A DNA stretch of 64,000 nt from the NCBI RefSeq assembly GCF_964340395.1, contig NC_135571.1, forward strand, positions 2,225,111-2,289,110, read 5' to 3'. Position 1 is the first letter of the stretch; each line of letters begins with the position of its first letter. This stretch comes from Glandiceps talaboti. Its lineage: Eukaryota; Hemichordata; Enteropneusta; Spengelidae. The notes below the pieces were generated by a model. The model did not search any database and was not told the DNA's origin. It saw only the letters and a list, made by a program, of their open reading frames with translations. The translations under genes were made by a program, and so were the position numbers. Below, one piece after another: positions 9,101-16,391 of this stretch.

Positions 9101-10665
9101 AAATTGTTAAAATAATGTTAAAGTTCTTAACAAGTGTTAGCTGGGTTTCATTAAAATTTCACCAGGTCTGTATGTAAGAAGGGTGATGCTGAGGTTGACC
9201 CTGCTGAACAATGCAGATTTTCTCCGGGTACTCCAGTTTCCTCCTGCTTCTTCAACACTAGGGCGCTGCTCTTGTGGCAACCATTTCAACAAATTTCTGA
9301 ATATGTTTGGATGAATGAAGATTATTAACAATCAGTCTAGCATTGACAAATATACTTGGTTAATTTTGTTACAGAATGGACGTATCGATTGCAATGACAA
9401 GTCATGCCCTGAGTTAAACTGTGGTGAAACCGTCACACCTGTTGGTGCTTGCTGTCCTATCTGTCTCGATGATGTATGTAGTCTAGACATTACTGATGAC
9501 ATCATTAGAAACCCTGATGATGTCCTCATCAATTGTGAACAAGATGGCGTGGAGTATTTTGAGGGCGATAGATGGGTACTCTCGGAAGATAACTGCTCAG
9601 ATTGTGTTTGTAGGGTAAGTATACACACCAAATAAAGTTTGGCCCCTGGATTAGGTCATGTGCAAATCGTGTAACAGTCCTGTGGTACTGGTGTCTGTGA
9701 AGATGGCTAAGGGTTGTAACAGATCTGTAGCCACAGGTCAGTCAACAGAGGTGTAGGGACATTACTGTATACATTGTTGTGAGTACACTTCTGATACAGT
9801 GATGTGTATACAGGCATGTCATGGGGTCTGCCTTGTCTACATGTGACAGTACCTTGTGTACATTGACTGTATACATTGCTGTAGGTACACTTCTGATACA
9901 GTGATGTGTATACAGGCATGTCACAGGATGTCTTTTCTACATGTGACAGTACCTGTGTGTACATTGACTATGTACATTACTGTATGTACACTGCTCATAC
10001 AGTGATGTGTATACAGGCATGTCACAGGGTCTGTCTTTTCTACATTTGACAGTACCTGTATGTGCATTGACTGTATACATTGCTGTAGGTACACTGCTGA
10101 TACAGTGATGTGTATACAGGCAGGTCACAGGGTCTGTCTTTTCTACATGTAACAGTACCTGTGTGTACATTGACTGTATACATTGCTGTAGGTACACTGC
10201 TGATACAGTGATGTGTATACAGGCATGTCACAGGTCTGTTTTGTCTACATGTGACAGTACCTGTATGTACATAACTGTACATTGCTGTGTACACAGATGT
10301 GTCACAGGCCAGACTTGATCATAATCTAATGTGTTTGCATATGCACTTAATTTGTACTTTACAGTAATCCTCATGAGAATGACAAAGTCCATTACTACTG
10401 ACCACCTAACATCTATAATCAACCGATCATACCGCCACCTAGTGGACAACTGTAACTATGGAATTTGTCATTCTGATGAGGATTGTCAACCAAGACAGAA
10501 CAAAAGCTCAATGCTAAAAACTTTGAACTTCTTGTGTTATATAACCTGTGTAAATCAATAATTATACATAATTTATATATTTTAGTTTAGTTTTCATTTT
10601 GGTCTAAAATTTTCTTTTCCTAACAGAGAGGAAAGGTCTGCTGCACATTTAAACCAGAATGCTAA
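1..10665 (+). CDS. NELL: NELL-family secreted VWC/EGF glycoprotein, 3' part of gene (14 exons)
   Basis: Exons at 1-137 (codons begin at 3), 1383-1538, 1908-2036, 2975-3068, 3807-3886, 4782-4893, 5161-5418, 5894-6016, 6507-6602, 6980-7123, 8052-8239, 8798-8968, 9375-9614 and 10627-10665 splice in frame (1,965 nt, 654 residues, stop TAA). All junctions are GT-AG with matching phases. Domain order is the end of a thrombospondin-N/laminin-G domain, a coiled coil, VWC1-2, six EGF modules (EGF2, 3, 5 and 6 start with a calcium-binding D/N-x-D/N-E motif; EGF1 and EGF4 do not), VWC3-5 and a short C-terminus. This is exactly the NELL1/NELL2 plan. Vertebrate NELL proteins are about 810 residues, so roughly 150-190 N-terminal residues, including the signal peptide, lie upstream of the window. 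Vertebrate relatives are secreted oligomers that bind Robo3 and act in neural and skeletal development; function here is inferred. Whether it is a single pre-duplication orthologue is not shown. Confidence 0.95.
155..314. mobile_element. Degenerate copy of the gcgccctcac palindromic MITE
   Basis: It carries the inverted halves ggcgccctcac near 174 and gtgagggcc near 281 and ends ctcacagtc. It is the same family as 393-495, 51270-51350 and 51989-52081. The inner part is longer and diverged. Confidence 0.5.
393..495. mobile_element. Short palindromic MITE (gcgccctcac family)
   Basis: About 103 bp bounded by ttagtctgtaa and ttacagtctaa, an inverted pair with one mismatch. The inner arms gcgccctcac and gtgagggtgg also pair. 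It lies in the first NELL intron in view. Confidence 0.65.
571..634. repeat. Long-arm hairpin, 27-bp arms
   Basis: gtttctaaacttcaatcaaa and its continuation are matched by the reverse complement at 608-634 with one mismatch, around a ~10-nt loop. Probably the core of a foldback element. Confidence 0.75.
1048..1360 (+). mobile_element. Dispersed repeat family copy 1 with internal 30-bp perfect hairpin
   Basis: Shares gggttctggagagt, catcacctacaattagttg and gcatcatgggagatagt with 6175-6365, and in reverse orientation with 13765-13955. At 1222-1299 two 30-bp perfectly complementary arms surround an 18-nt loop. Confidence 0.7.
1383..1538 (+). CDS. NELL: NELL exon: linker with CPTC motif and coiled-coil start
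   Basis: 52 codons, phase 0 at both ends, acceptor ttgtag, donor GTAAGT. It begins GILQDVKLV, which closes the LamG fold, carries the C-x5-CPTC cysteine pattern seen in NELL, then runs into a heptad-like helix ([18 protein letters not shown]). The helix continues into the next exon and is likely the oligomerisation coiled coil. Confidence 0.92.
1600..1885. repeat. Dispersed ~290-bp repeat, copy 1
   Basis: Diverged but collinear match to 42632-42922: tacttactgaag, a cacttgcaat-like segment, gccagaagacaa, gtttaatcaa, ttgagtaaaa and aactcagcttgtgccat occur in the same order and spacing. Confidence 0.65.
1908..2036 (+). CDS. NELL: NELL exon: end of coiled coil and first half of VWC1
   Basis: 43 codons, phase 0/0. 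It finishes the coiled coil (ERRITELEE), then C-x-C-x3-C and the W...C..C.C half of a von Willebrand factor C domain. The splice falls right after CNCT. Confidence 0.92.
2184..2416. mobile_element. 215-bp near-perfect palindromic element with 9-bp target duplication
   Basis: The element 2193-2407 is a foldback with ~98-bp arms and a ~17-nt loop. It is flanked on both sides by the 9-mer agtaattgg (2184-2192 and 2408-2416), a target-site duplication. There is no ORF, so it is non-autonomous. The terminus caatctgattaaaatctg also occurs, in the opposite sense, at about 3615 and 3721. Confidence 0.88.
2975..3068 (+). CDS. NELL: NELL exon: second half of VWC1
   Basis: Phase 0 start, phase 1 end, acceptor tttacag, donor GTAAGT. 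It encodes the CCPVC ending typical of a VWC domain, preceded by [12 protein letters not shown]. Confidence 0.92.
3157..3312 (+). mobile_element. Half copy of a foldback element (family of 12331-12710)
   Basis: Collinear with 12335-12485: acaactgctgac, cagaccgtggatgaatggaa, cctgttacaaacagggaaag and gataagaacagttttatgg are shared. Only one arm is present here, and it ends where the CCCTGGAAAA cluster begins. Confidence 0.7.
3333..3436. repeat. CCCTGGAAAA short-repeat cluster, hAT-like subterminal region
   Basis: Six or more copies of ccctggaaaa or near variants in ~100 bp, starting cagggttcgcacggtcctgg. Such clusters next to a CAGGG terminus resemble subterminal regions of some hAT transposons. 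The family assignment is inference. Confidence 0.45.
3541..3748. repeat. Tandem duplication, 107-bp unit x2
   Basis: taatgagcgctcacaaaag begins at 3546 and 3651, and the units remain nearly identical through cagattttaatcagattt. The unit ends with the same termini as the 2193-2407 palindrome. Confidence 0.85.
3807..3886 (+). CDS. NELL: NELL exon: first half of VWC2
   Basis: 80 nt, phase 1 to 0, acceptor ttcacag, donor GTGAGT. It encodes [16 protein letters not shown] followed by CYTCKCT, the first half of a VWC domain. The splice position equals that of VWC1. Confidence 0.9.
3930..4220. repeat. Degenerate ~60-bp minisatellite
   Basis: Repeated tgattgacaactcactat followed by cagatctgattggctcat, 4-5 imperfect units in the NELL intron after the first VWC2 exon. 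Confidence 0.7.
4262..4642 (+). mobile_element. tRNA-derived SINE, full-length
   Basis: The 5' head has A-box-like tgggtgaatgg and B-box ggttcaagccc with tRNA spacing. The body is followed by a LINE-like 3' tail ending gcgctatataaacacc and a (TTA)n run. This is the head-body-tail plan of a Pol III SINE mobilised by an L2/CR1-type LINE. A truncated sister copy is at 4968-5124. Confidence 0.8.
4782..4893 (+). CDS. NELL: NELL exon: second half of VWC2
   Basis: 112 nt, phase 0 to 1, acceptor ctttctag, donor GTGAGT. It encodes NGNVGC and later CCKFC, closing VWC2. It lies between two copies of the same SINE family. Confidence 0.92.
4968..5124 (+). mobile_element. Truncated copy of the same tRNA-derived SINE
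   Basis: Matches the head and first body part of 4262-4642 (ggttagagtg, caatctgcaggctgcagg, gaaccacgactgtgcc, cagtcaacccagctgtataa), then stops ~35 bp before the acceptor of the EGF1/EGF2 exon. Confidence 0.75.
5161..5418 (+). CDS. NELL: NELL exon: EGF1 and calcium-binding EGF2
   Basis: 258 nt, phase 1/1. It encodes two complete six-cysteine EGF modules; the second begins DVNEC, a calcium-binding signature. The donor is GTAAAG. The last ~28 nt and the donor region are duplicated in the intron at about 5526-5640. Confidence 0.94.
5391..5740 (+). repeat. Tandem duplication of exon end plus donor, grading into a minisatellite
   Basis: The exon end, donor and intron start (5391-5505) are copied at about 5526-5640: agaatagatgcttacacttg, then gtaa, then ggttttatagtcatgtga in both. 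The copy reads gcagaggtaatg instead of gcataggtaaag, so a second GT-containing donor-like site exists. Further agtcacatgact-type units follow to 5740. Confidence 0.85.
5894..6016 (+). CDS. NELL: NELL exon: calcium-binding EGF3
   Basis: 123 nt, phase 1/1, acceptor tttttcag, donor GTATGT. One six-cysteine EGF beginning ELDEC, with the N-x-D-GSYKC hydroxylation-type context. Confidence 0.94.
6175..6365 (+). mobile_element. Dispersed repeat family copy 2
   Basis: Same order of blocks as 1048-1360: attggttctggagagtcatt, catcacctacaattagttg, agggtatcttt and gatgggagatagt. The long hairpin arm is reduced to one degenerate half (ttgaacactgaatattt). Confidence 0.65.
6507..6602 (+). CDS. NELL: NELL exon: EGF4 (non-calcium type)
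   Basis: 96 nt, phase 1/1. A short EGF ([13 protein letters not shown]... [12 protein letters not shown]) without a calcium-binding start, as in EGF4 of NELL. The final bases and donor are copied in the downstream ~135-bp tandem repeat. Confidence 0.93.
6585..6930 (+). repeat. ~135-bp tandem repeat starting at the EGF4 exon end
   Basis: Units begin at about 6588, 6724 and 6860. The first includes the exon end cattgccaaaccg and donor gtaagtcac; the later units read cattgtcaaactgggaagtca, so the donor GT is GG. Internal blocks such as acctttacaacaactagc recur. Confidence 0.85.
6980..7123 (+). CDS. NELL: NELL exon: calcium-binding EGF5
   Basis: 144 nt, phase 1/1, acceptor tgtaacag, donor GTAATT. 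It begins DIDEC and includes the longer last loop ([14 protein letters not shown]) also present in vertebrate NELL EGF5. Confidence 0.94.
7318..7690 (+). mobile_element. SINE with a tandem tRNA-like head
   Basis: Two tRNA-like heads (about 7318-7385 and 7386-7452), each with A-box-like gaccaagtggtta or ggccgagtagtta and B-box ggttcgaatcc or ggttcaaaccc, followed by one body. Part of the body (ctgtaagtaagaagagtg and following) is shared with 9165-9260. Confidence 0.7.
8052..8239 (+). CDS. NELL: NELL exon: EGF6 fused to first half of VWC3
   Basis: 188 nt, phase 1 to 0. DIDEC EGF with a shortened C-terminal loop running straight into a VWC start ([12 protein letters not shown] ... CYTCQCQ). This EGF/VWC fusion exon is characteristic of NELL. 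The donor GTGAGA is the seed of a minisatellite that fills the next 370 bp. Confidence 0.94.
8236..8610 (+). repeat. ~68-bp minisatellite seeded by the EGF6/VWC3 exon donor
   Basis: gtcaggtgagagattcaagt at the exon end is repeated as gtcaggtgagagattt (8307), gtcaggtgaaagattc (8442), gtcaggtgaaagattg (8508) and gtcagatgaaagattc (8575). A sixth degenerate unit sits near 8380. Each unit continues gtccttcca and gggtttcaaagtctc. Confidence 0.88.
8798..8968 (+). CDS. NELL: NELL exon: end of VWC3 and start of VWC4
   Basis: 57 codons, phase 0/0. DGVKTC ... CCPHC closes VWC3, and [18 protein letters not shown] ... CQRCQCL opens VWC4. Acceptor tttcag, donor GTAAGT. Confidence 0.94.
9140..9290 (+). mobile_element. 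SINE body fragment
   Basis: ctgtatgtaagaagggtg and following bases align with the body of the 7318-7690 SINE. It also carries ccgggtactccagtttcctc, a segment recurrent in invertebrate tRNA-SINE bodies. No head is visible. Confidence 0.5.
9375..9614 (+). CDS. NELL: NELL exon: end of VWC4 and start of VWC5
   Basis: 80 codons, phase 0/0. NGRIDC ... CCPIC closes VWC4; an acidic stretch and [18 protein letters not shown] open VWC5. Acceptor gttacag, donor GTAAGT. Confidence 0.94.
9757..10290 (+). repeat. ~100-bp minisatellite, about five units
   Basis: catgtgacagtacct-like motifs at about 9838, 9939, 10043, 10146 and 10246. Each unit has gtatacattgctgtaggtac, gatacagtgatgtgtataca and caggcatgtcacagg. 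It occupies most of the last NELL intron. Confidence 0.9.
10363..10488. mobile_element. 126-bp foldback element in the last NELL intron
   Basis: The left end aatcctcatgagaatgacaa pairs with the right end ttgtcattctgatgaggatt (one mismatch), extending through tccat. No target duplication was resolved. The ORF read through it is chance. Confidence 0.7.
10627..10665 (+). CDS. NELL: NELL terminal coding exon
   Basis: 12 codons plus TAA ([12 protein letters not shown]). This matches the very short last coding piece of vertebrate NELL (R-V-C-C ... E-C). Acceptor cctaacag. Confidence 0.88.
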   Translation, partial: RGKVCCTFKPEC

Positions 10666-10679
10666 GAGTCTGAAAATAA

Positions 10680-11100
10680 CATTGAAGGTATTCTACACAT
10701 TTCAAAAACAACACAAGATGTCCCAAGGATTTAAAAAACAACACTGAAGATATTTCACAGATTTCAAAAACAACTCTGAAGATATTCCATGGATTTCAAA
10801 AACAACTCTGAAGTTTATTCCACGGATTAAAAAAATCTGAAGATATTCCATGGATTTAAAAAACACTCTGAAGATATTCCATGGATTTCAAAGCAGCACT
10901 GGAGATATTCCACAGATTTCAAATAAAACAACACGGAAGATATTCCATGGATTTGAAAAAACAACACCGAGGATATTCCAGATTTCAAAAACAACACAGA
11001 AGATATCCCAAGGATTTCAAGAGCAATGCCGAAGATATTCCACAGATTTCAAAAAAAAAACCACAGAGGATATCCCAAGGAATTCAAACATCTGTCCATT
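10680..11100 (+). repeat. ~32-bp minisatellite just after the NELL stop codon
   Basis: About twelve imperfect units of gaagatattccatggatttc plus an A-rich linker begin 15 bp after the stop codon, so they probably lie in the 3' UTR. Open frames through it are by-products of the period and carry no recognisable domain. Confidence 0.85.
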
Positions 11101-12330
11101 CCCAAAAAAAGACCCAAAATGTTGGAGTACACTTCTAAATATTGACTTGTGATCCCGTATATGTTAGTAAGTTACTCAATATTTGTATTGGTTTACAGAT
11201 AGATGTTCATTTGTTCAATGTGAATATTTACAGTATAATATACACTATTGGAAATATAATATTATCTATCCAAAAAAACTGTCATAATTTACTGATATTT
11301 ATGCAAAGATTTGAAAATGTTGACTATTTATTAGACATTTACACACAAGTTACAACTCAACTGTAAAAAAAGGAGAGGATATCTTAGTATGAAAGTTGAA
11401 GACGGTGGCACTCACATGCCTGTGTACCTGATTACGGTTAAAGTAGGATGAAGGACGATATGAACAGCGCCACCACAGGTGAAAGTGAAATAACCTTTGT
11501 TTTTGTCAAATTGCATGTAAAACTACTTATCACATACCAAAGAATCAATGTGTTTATATATTGTATCATGTTGTGATAGATGTCAGGAATCTTACAGGGA
11601 AGAGTAGAAAGAGGAAATATGGCTGTGTTATAATTTTCTTCCTTTCAACATTAAATAAGAAATGGATATGACATAACAAAGAACATAGTTTGTCATACCG
11701 TCATATTATGACAGCTGCTCAAATAGAGAAAGACAGCGCCCTCACAGATCAAAATAAGATTTCATTTGTTTTTATCATTTCTATTCATTTGGGGGAAAGG
11801 AACAGTGCCGTCATTGGTCAGTGTAAGATTTCCTTTGTTTTTGTCAAAAACTGTAAGTTGTAGGTAATTGGTACATACTACTTAAGAAAATATAATTATG
11901 TTGCTATCATTTAAGCCATCATAGAACAACAGGCTGAACAAGTCCTAGTCTCATTCACTGATTCATTTTATTGTAATAGTGCCACAAATTGGAAAGTAAA
12001 GAATCTGCCCTCACAGGCCAATGTAAGATTTCTTTTGTTTTTGTCAATAGTGTTAGTTGTACTCAAGTTACCATATCAAGGATATACTGTTGTATTTGTA
12101 TGATATCGTGTTGTGATAGAACTTTTCAATTGTTTTTATTTTGTATGAAAAATGCTGTTTGTTCAACTTAAATGATACATACGTAGTGATTACCAAGGAA
12201 TGTTTATTTTTAAAAAATCCACTCTATCTAGGTGTTTTATATGTAAAATTATTTAATGTGAAAACTTTGTACTGGTTGACAATTACTTTGACTTAGCAAC
12301 TTAGCTGATATTGTGTTGTTTTAAATGTTA
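11101..12330 (+). other. NELL 3' flank/UTR with four dispersed related segments
   Basis: No coding exon is seen. Segments near 11463, 11732, 11803 and 12003 share a gcgcc- or gccctcac-like start, an aagattt block and tttgtttttgtcaa. This suggests old local duplications of ~40-60 bp. Confidence 0.5.
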
Positions 12331-12710
12331 ACTACAACTGCTGACGTCAGACCATGGATGAACGGAACCTGTTACAAACAGGGAAAGTAAACAAATGAAT
12401 TGGATTAATAACACTTGGCTCAGCATGTTGGAAGTACAGAGACTTGTACTACATACCATGGTTTGATAAGAACAGTTTTATGGCCGCTTTGTGTGTACAT
12501 GAAATGCCAGGGGAACTGGAATTTTACTAAAGTGGTCATAAAACTGTTCTTATTTCAACATAAAACTGTTCTTATCAAATAATGGACTATAAATTCACAG
12601 TTTCTGTACTTCCTACATGCTGTGCTAAGTGTTATTAATCCAATTCATTTGTTTATTTTTCCTGTTTTCAATAGGCTCTGTTCATCCATGGTCTGATGTC
12701 AGTAGTTGTA
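12331..12710. mobile_element. Large foldback element, ~380 bp
   Basis: The left arm (ctacaactgctgacgtcaga through agaacagttttatggc) is mirrored at 12532-12710 (cataaactgttctta ... tgatgtcagtagttgta). The arms are ~150-180 bp and imperfect, around a ~45-nt centre. One arm is also present at 3157-3312. Confidence 0.8.
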
Positions 12711-13764
12711 ATATGAAATACAATATACAGTCAGCCATTTCAATTGAAAATGTACACTGCACTTACTACATTTTTGTCACCCCATCCTTAGCAAGTGTGT
12801 TCTACAATATTAGTACCCACTTTCATATTATTTATAAATTTATTTTTCATTATTTTTCCCAATTTTAACCCTTTAAAGCTTGACACACCCGATATTTGGT
12901 GTGTAATTACGTTGCCGGGACCAGCGAAGGGGTATTTCGTGAGTTGTTGCAGTGTTCTCTGCGTACGTACTTTCACGAGCGTAGTGAGAGAATGTGCAGC
13001 ACAAAACACTGCAAGTACATGTGCAAATACGCCCCATGTTCCACACTCAAACTCAAGCTGCACAGGGATATGTTATTATTACATATGTTTATTCAAGACA
13101 GCAAATTTCCATAAAATTCATCGTGTGCAGACACACGCTTTCATGTACAAGGAATGATTGTAAAATCATTTGCATATCATTTGCATATAGATGCAAAATA
13201 CGGTTTTTAGTATTGCACTGCCAGTTATTATACCTCCTAGCAAACATACATGCACACTGGTGCAAGGAATCACTGGTACATATGTAATAATATTGTTTTT
13301 GTTTGTTTGTATATTTAAATTTCCTAAACGTGATGTACATGTTCCAATATATTTCTGTTTATACTGTTTTGCATAAATTATATTTAGTAGCGTTAGGGTT
13401 GTGTGTTATATATTTGAGAGTACTAGATTTTTGAGTTGAAAATTACTTTGAAAATTATTTTGTTCTCAGGTCAGATGCCTTTTATTTTGTATATTATATT
13501 ATGCTGCAGAATAGAGACTGTTCAAAGAGGTGATGCGAGTCGGGGGTGGGGGTGGGGGGTTGCTAAAACAGTGTTAAAATCGCAATGTTACATACGCATA
13601 GAGTTAACTTATGTGACTACATCCATGACTTAAGCAGAGTTGTTCAAAGATAAGTTAAAAAATGGCAGTCTCACACCGAAAACGGAGAATTCCATCCAGG
13701 AAATAGATGCGTTTGATTAAACTTGTGAGTGACTCCTAAGTGCTTATTACCTGTAGATAAATAG

Positions 13765-13955
13765 TCATGAATATTCAGTGTGCATCTAATGAATATTCAT
13801 GAATCTGAAGTCCCATGATGCAATGGTGGACCAGTGTGAGAACAACAAAGGTGATACAGAGTTTCAGTTTTGTTGTGTCTTGGTATTTGCATAAAATTTA
13901 TGTGATATGAAATCATGAAATGACTCTCCAAAAACCCCAGTTTATGAAAACATAT
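13765..13955 (-). mobile_element. Dispersed repeat family copy 3, reverse orientation
   Basis: Reverse-complement match to 1048-1360: gaatattcagtgtgca, tcccatgatgcaatgg, gaaatcatgaaatgactctc and cccagtttatgaaaa. Confidence 0.65.
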
Positions 13956-14522
13956 CTATTTCTGAGAGTGGTATTCCCCATTAATAGCTAAAACATAGAA
14001 TGTGATACAGGAATCAGTTTTGTCAAAATATGTCAGTCTCTGCACACTTTACCATATGAAAGCTCTTGATCCTTTTTCAAAGTGTAAAATTTTGTGGTTT
14101 TACTTTTTTTTAAGGAACTTGACAGTCTTTATTTTATTATTTATGTACAGTTAAAATAATATTATGTAGCCATTTTGATAACGTTTAAAGAAATTGTATG
14201 ATGAACCTGATTGTTCCCCCCAGGTTTTACCCCCAAAAAAGGGTTAATATTTTTTTAACAAACTAAAAAGGCGAATTTGAAGATTTTTACTTCCAAGGAA
14301 AATACAATCTTAAGAAACTTTTACTAGGAAGGATAACTTAAACCTCTGCACTCAAAATGTTTTACTCACTGCCACAGGATTCAGTGCTTGAAGATATCGT
14401 GACCAAAATTTGAGGAATTTAGTAGCAGAGATTTATTTTTTTCACTTTTCCCTGTTTTTTTTTCACTTCTAAATTTATAGAGCTTTAAAATATTTTATCT
14501 GTTGTAAGATGGAAGTGTAAAA

Positions 14523-14645
14523 TGCACTGTTCAACTCTAGAGGGTGCCATTTACCGCGCAATTTGTAATGTAAACAAGTCATCTACATGCATTGTTCAAC
14601 TCTAGAGGGCGCCATTTACAGTGCAGTTGTAATGTGTTGTAAACA
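14523..14645. repeat. Tandem duplication, ~64-bp unit x2
   Basis: gttcaactctagagggtgcc (14529) and gttcaactctagagggcgcc (14593) are followed in both units by atttac, a gcgca- or gtgca-type block and ttgtaatgt. Confidence 0.8.
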
Positions 14646-15318
14646 TTACATCATAATTCAGTGTCCTAGGAATCAGAAACCTTGAAAGCCTGCTCAGGTG
14701 CAAATCTTAGTTTGAAAAGCCATTTTTGTACTCGTACTGAAATTAGTTTACCTCATTACATTTCATACTATCAATTTTTAATCAGGGGAACAGCATTCAC
14801 CCATTCTAGATTTCGTAAAAAGTTTTAGTTATTTTTAAACAAAGCATTTTTTTAATTTCATAACTTTAATTTTGTATTAGTTTTCATTAATAATTGTTTA
14901 TGTTTCTGTCTTGTTGCATTTGGTCCACACTTCTAGACATGCAAAGTGGAATTTCAATGTATTTGTTATCAGAACAGTTTTGTTCATAGTCTGTTAAAAT
15001 ATTTCGAAGGCCCCCGCTTCTGGTAAACTTTTGTTAAAAGAAAAGAAGGACCTAGCATCTCAATATTTGAACATGTATTGTACCAAGCATACAGGAACTA
15101 AATCTTTCAATGGTTGTACTTCACCATATTACATCTATGTCTAAGCAGCGATTTTGTGATAAAAGTGATGATGTATATCGGTTGACTTGTAAGTTTATGT
15201 CAAGATAAGAATGTTGCACAAAAGTCACTACTTGAACACAATATTTGTTTATGTATGTGTTTATTAACCGAAAACAATTATGTAGATGAAATGGATTATT
15301 TCAATTTGTCCTCACAGA

Positions 15319-15324
15319 AATAAA
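15319..15324 (+). terminator. NELL: Candidate poly(A) signal for NELL
   Basis: AATAAA in cacagaaataaaaca, followed by a T-rich stretch. It is 4.65 kb after the stop codon, so use as the NELL 3' end implies a long UTR. Confidence 0.35.
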
Positions 15325-15357
15325 ACAAACCCAAGTCTTAGTTTATTATACCAATAT

Positions 15358-15363
15358 TTTATT
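15358..15363 (-). terminator. Candidate poly(A) signal, - strand
   Basis: AATAAA on the - strand, about 330 bp downstream of the stop of the - strand exon at 15693-16004 and facing the + strand signal at 15319. Confidence 0.35.
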
Positions 15364-15414
15364 GCCTTGAATATTTTTACTTTGATGTGACAAAAGTACA
15401 TATTGACAGGAAAT

Positions 15415-15655
15415 GTGTGTGTATATGTATGTATGTATGTATGACAGTATGTATGTATGACAGTATGTATGTATGTATGTATGTACATGTATGTATGTAT
15501 GTATGTATGTACATGTATGTATGTATGTATGTATGTATGTATGTATGTATGTATGTATGTATGTACATGTGTGTATGTATGTATGTATGTATGTATGTAT
15601 GTATGTACATGTGTGTGTGTGTGTGTATGTACAATGTATGTATGTATGTATCCAC
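15415..15655. repeat. (TATG)n microsatellite
   Basis: About 240 bp of tatg repeats interrupted by acatg and tgtgtg. The long Met-Tyr-Val-Cys and His-Thr-Tyr-Ile reading frames here are repeat artefacts. Confidence 0.97.
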
Positions 15656-15692
15656 ACTTTGGCCATTGGTAACATTTGGACTGTTACTCCTG

Positions 15693-16004
15693 CTATCGAG
15701 AGTCCCCATCAACCAAAACTTGGATTACATATACAACTATAGCCAAATACAGGATGAAATGGAGTCTAGAAGTACAAGACTGACCCGTCACAGGTTCCCA
15801 TACATCACCATCAAGTTGGTAACAGACAGGACGGGTACCACTGTCGTGAACAAGATACAGTATATGGGCGTAGATATGAGTGTCTACGAAGCACAGTCCA
15901 CAGGGATCTGTCAGGTTTGTGAGATCATATGAAGGATCATCTCCAGAGTCACATGTATCACAGTTATCAGTTTTGTCTTCTTTAAATTCACACTTTCTTC
16001 CCAC
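15693..16004 (-). CDS. Candidate terminal exon: cysteine-rich ectodomain with hydrophobic C-terminus
   Basis: An open frame of 103 codons on the - strand runs from a plausible acceptor (gttctatatag, exon starting GTGGGAAG) to TAG. It encodes seven cysteines in its first two thirds (CDTCDSGDD, DPCGLC, VCYQLDG, GQSC), then a ~17-residue hydrophobic segment (FILYLAIVVYVIQVLV) and a short DGDSR tail. This suggests a membrane or GPI-anchored extracellular protein. Codon choice (many TGT, GAT, CCT) looks like the NELL exons. No family is recognised. Upstream exons were not found; they would lie across the satellite array or be missing. It could instead be a pseudo-exon. Confidence 0.4.
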   Translation of the reverse strand: MGRKCEFKEDKTDNCDTCDSGDDPSYDLTNLTDPCGLCFVDTHIYAHILYLVHDSGTRPVCYQLDGDVWEPVTGQSCTSRLHFILYLAIVVYVIQVLVDGDSR

Positions 16005-16391
16005 CTATATAGAACAATAACACATCAATTATGATTTTGAAAAATAAAGATAAAATATAAAACCTCTCGTAAATTATCATCAGAATTAATTTGCAAGTTT
16101 TGAATTTGATTTTCAAAATTTGAATATGATAAGTGATGGCCATGTTATGATAGTGATTGGAAAAAATCACCTGTGCAAATAAAGAGATAAGATAAAACAA
16201 GTTGTTCACTGTAGACATCTAACGTTTGAAGTGGATGCAATATGAATACAGTTTTTGAATAATGTACCTTGATTTATGCAAATTAGTTGGTCAGAATTGG
16301 CAATATTGAAGTGTCGTCTGCTGAAGTGAAAAATACTATAATTTATAATTAGCTCTAAATATAACGCCAACCCTTGCAAAACAAAGATAAA

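Larger units (their letters stand above)
12711..15318 (+). other. NELL 3' flank, non-coding
   Basis: No exon with supported splice sites or domains. It contains a G-rich run at 13541-13559, a reverse copy of a dispersed repeat at 13765-13955 and a tandem duplication at 14523-14645. It may be 3' UTR up to the poly(A) signal at 15319. Confidence 0.4.

Noticed and set aside
9332-9631. 99-codon - strand frame
   Set aside because: Antisense shadow of the NELL exon at 9375-9614, which has splice sites and VWC cysteines.
9707-10294. Four - strand frames with repeated CLYTHH-type text
   Set aside because: Products of the ~100-bp minisatellite in the last NELL intron.
10850-11152. 100-codon + strand frame after the NELL stop
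   Set aside because: Translation of the 32-bp minisatellite; no domain and no splice support.
12788-13340. Cluster of overlapping short frames on both strands
   Set aside because: Mutually overlapping, with no splice or domain evidence.
15346-15932. Long Met-Tyr-Val-Cys and His-Thr-Tyr-Ile frames
   Set aside because: They are translations of the (TATG)n microsatellite on both strands.
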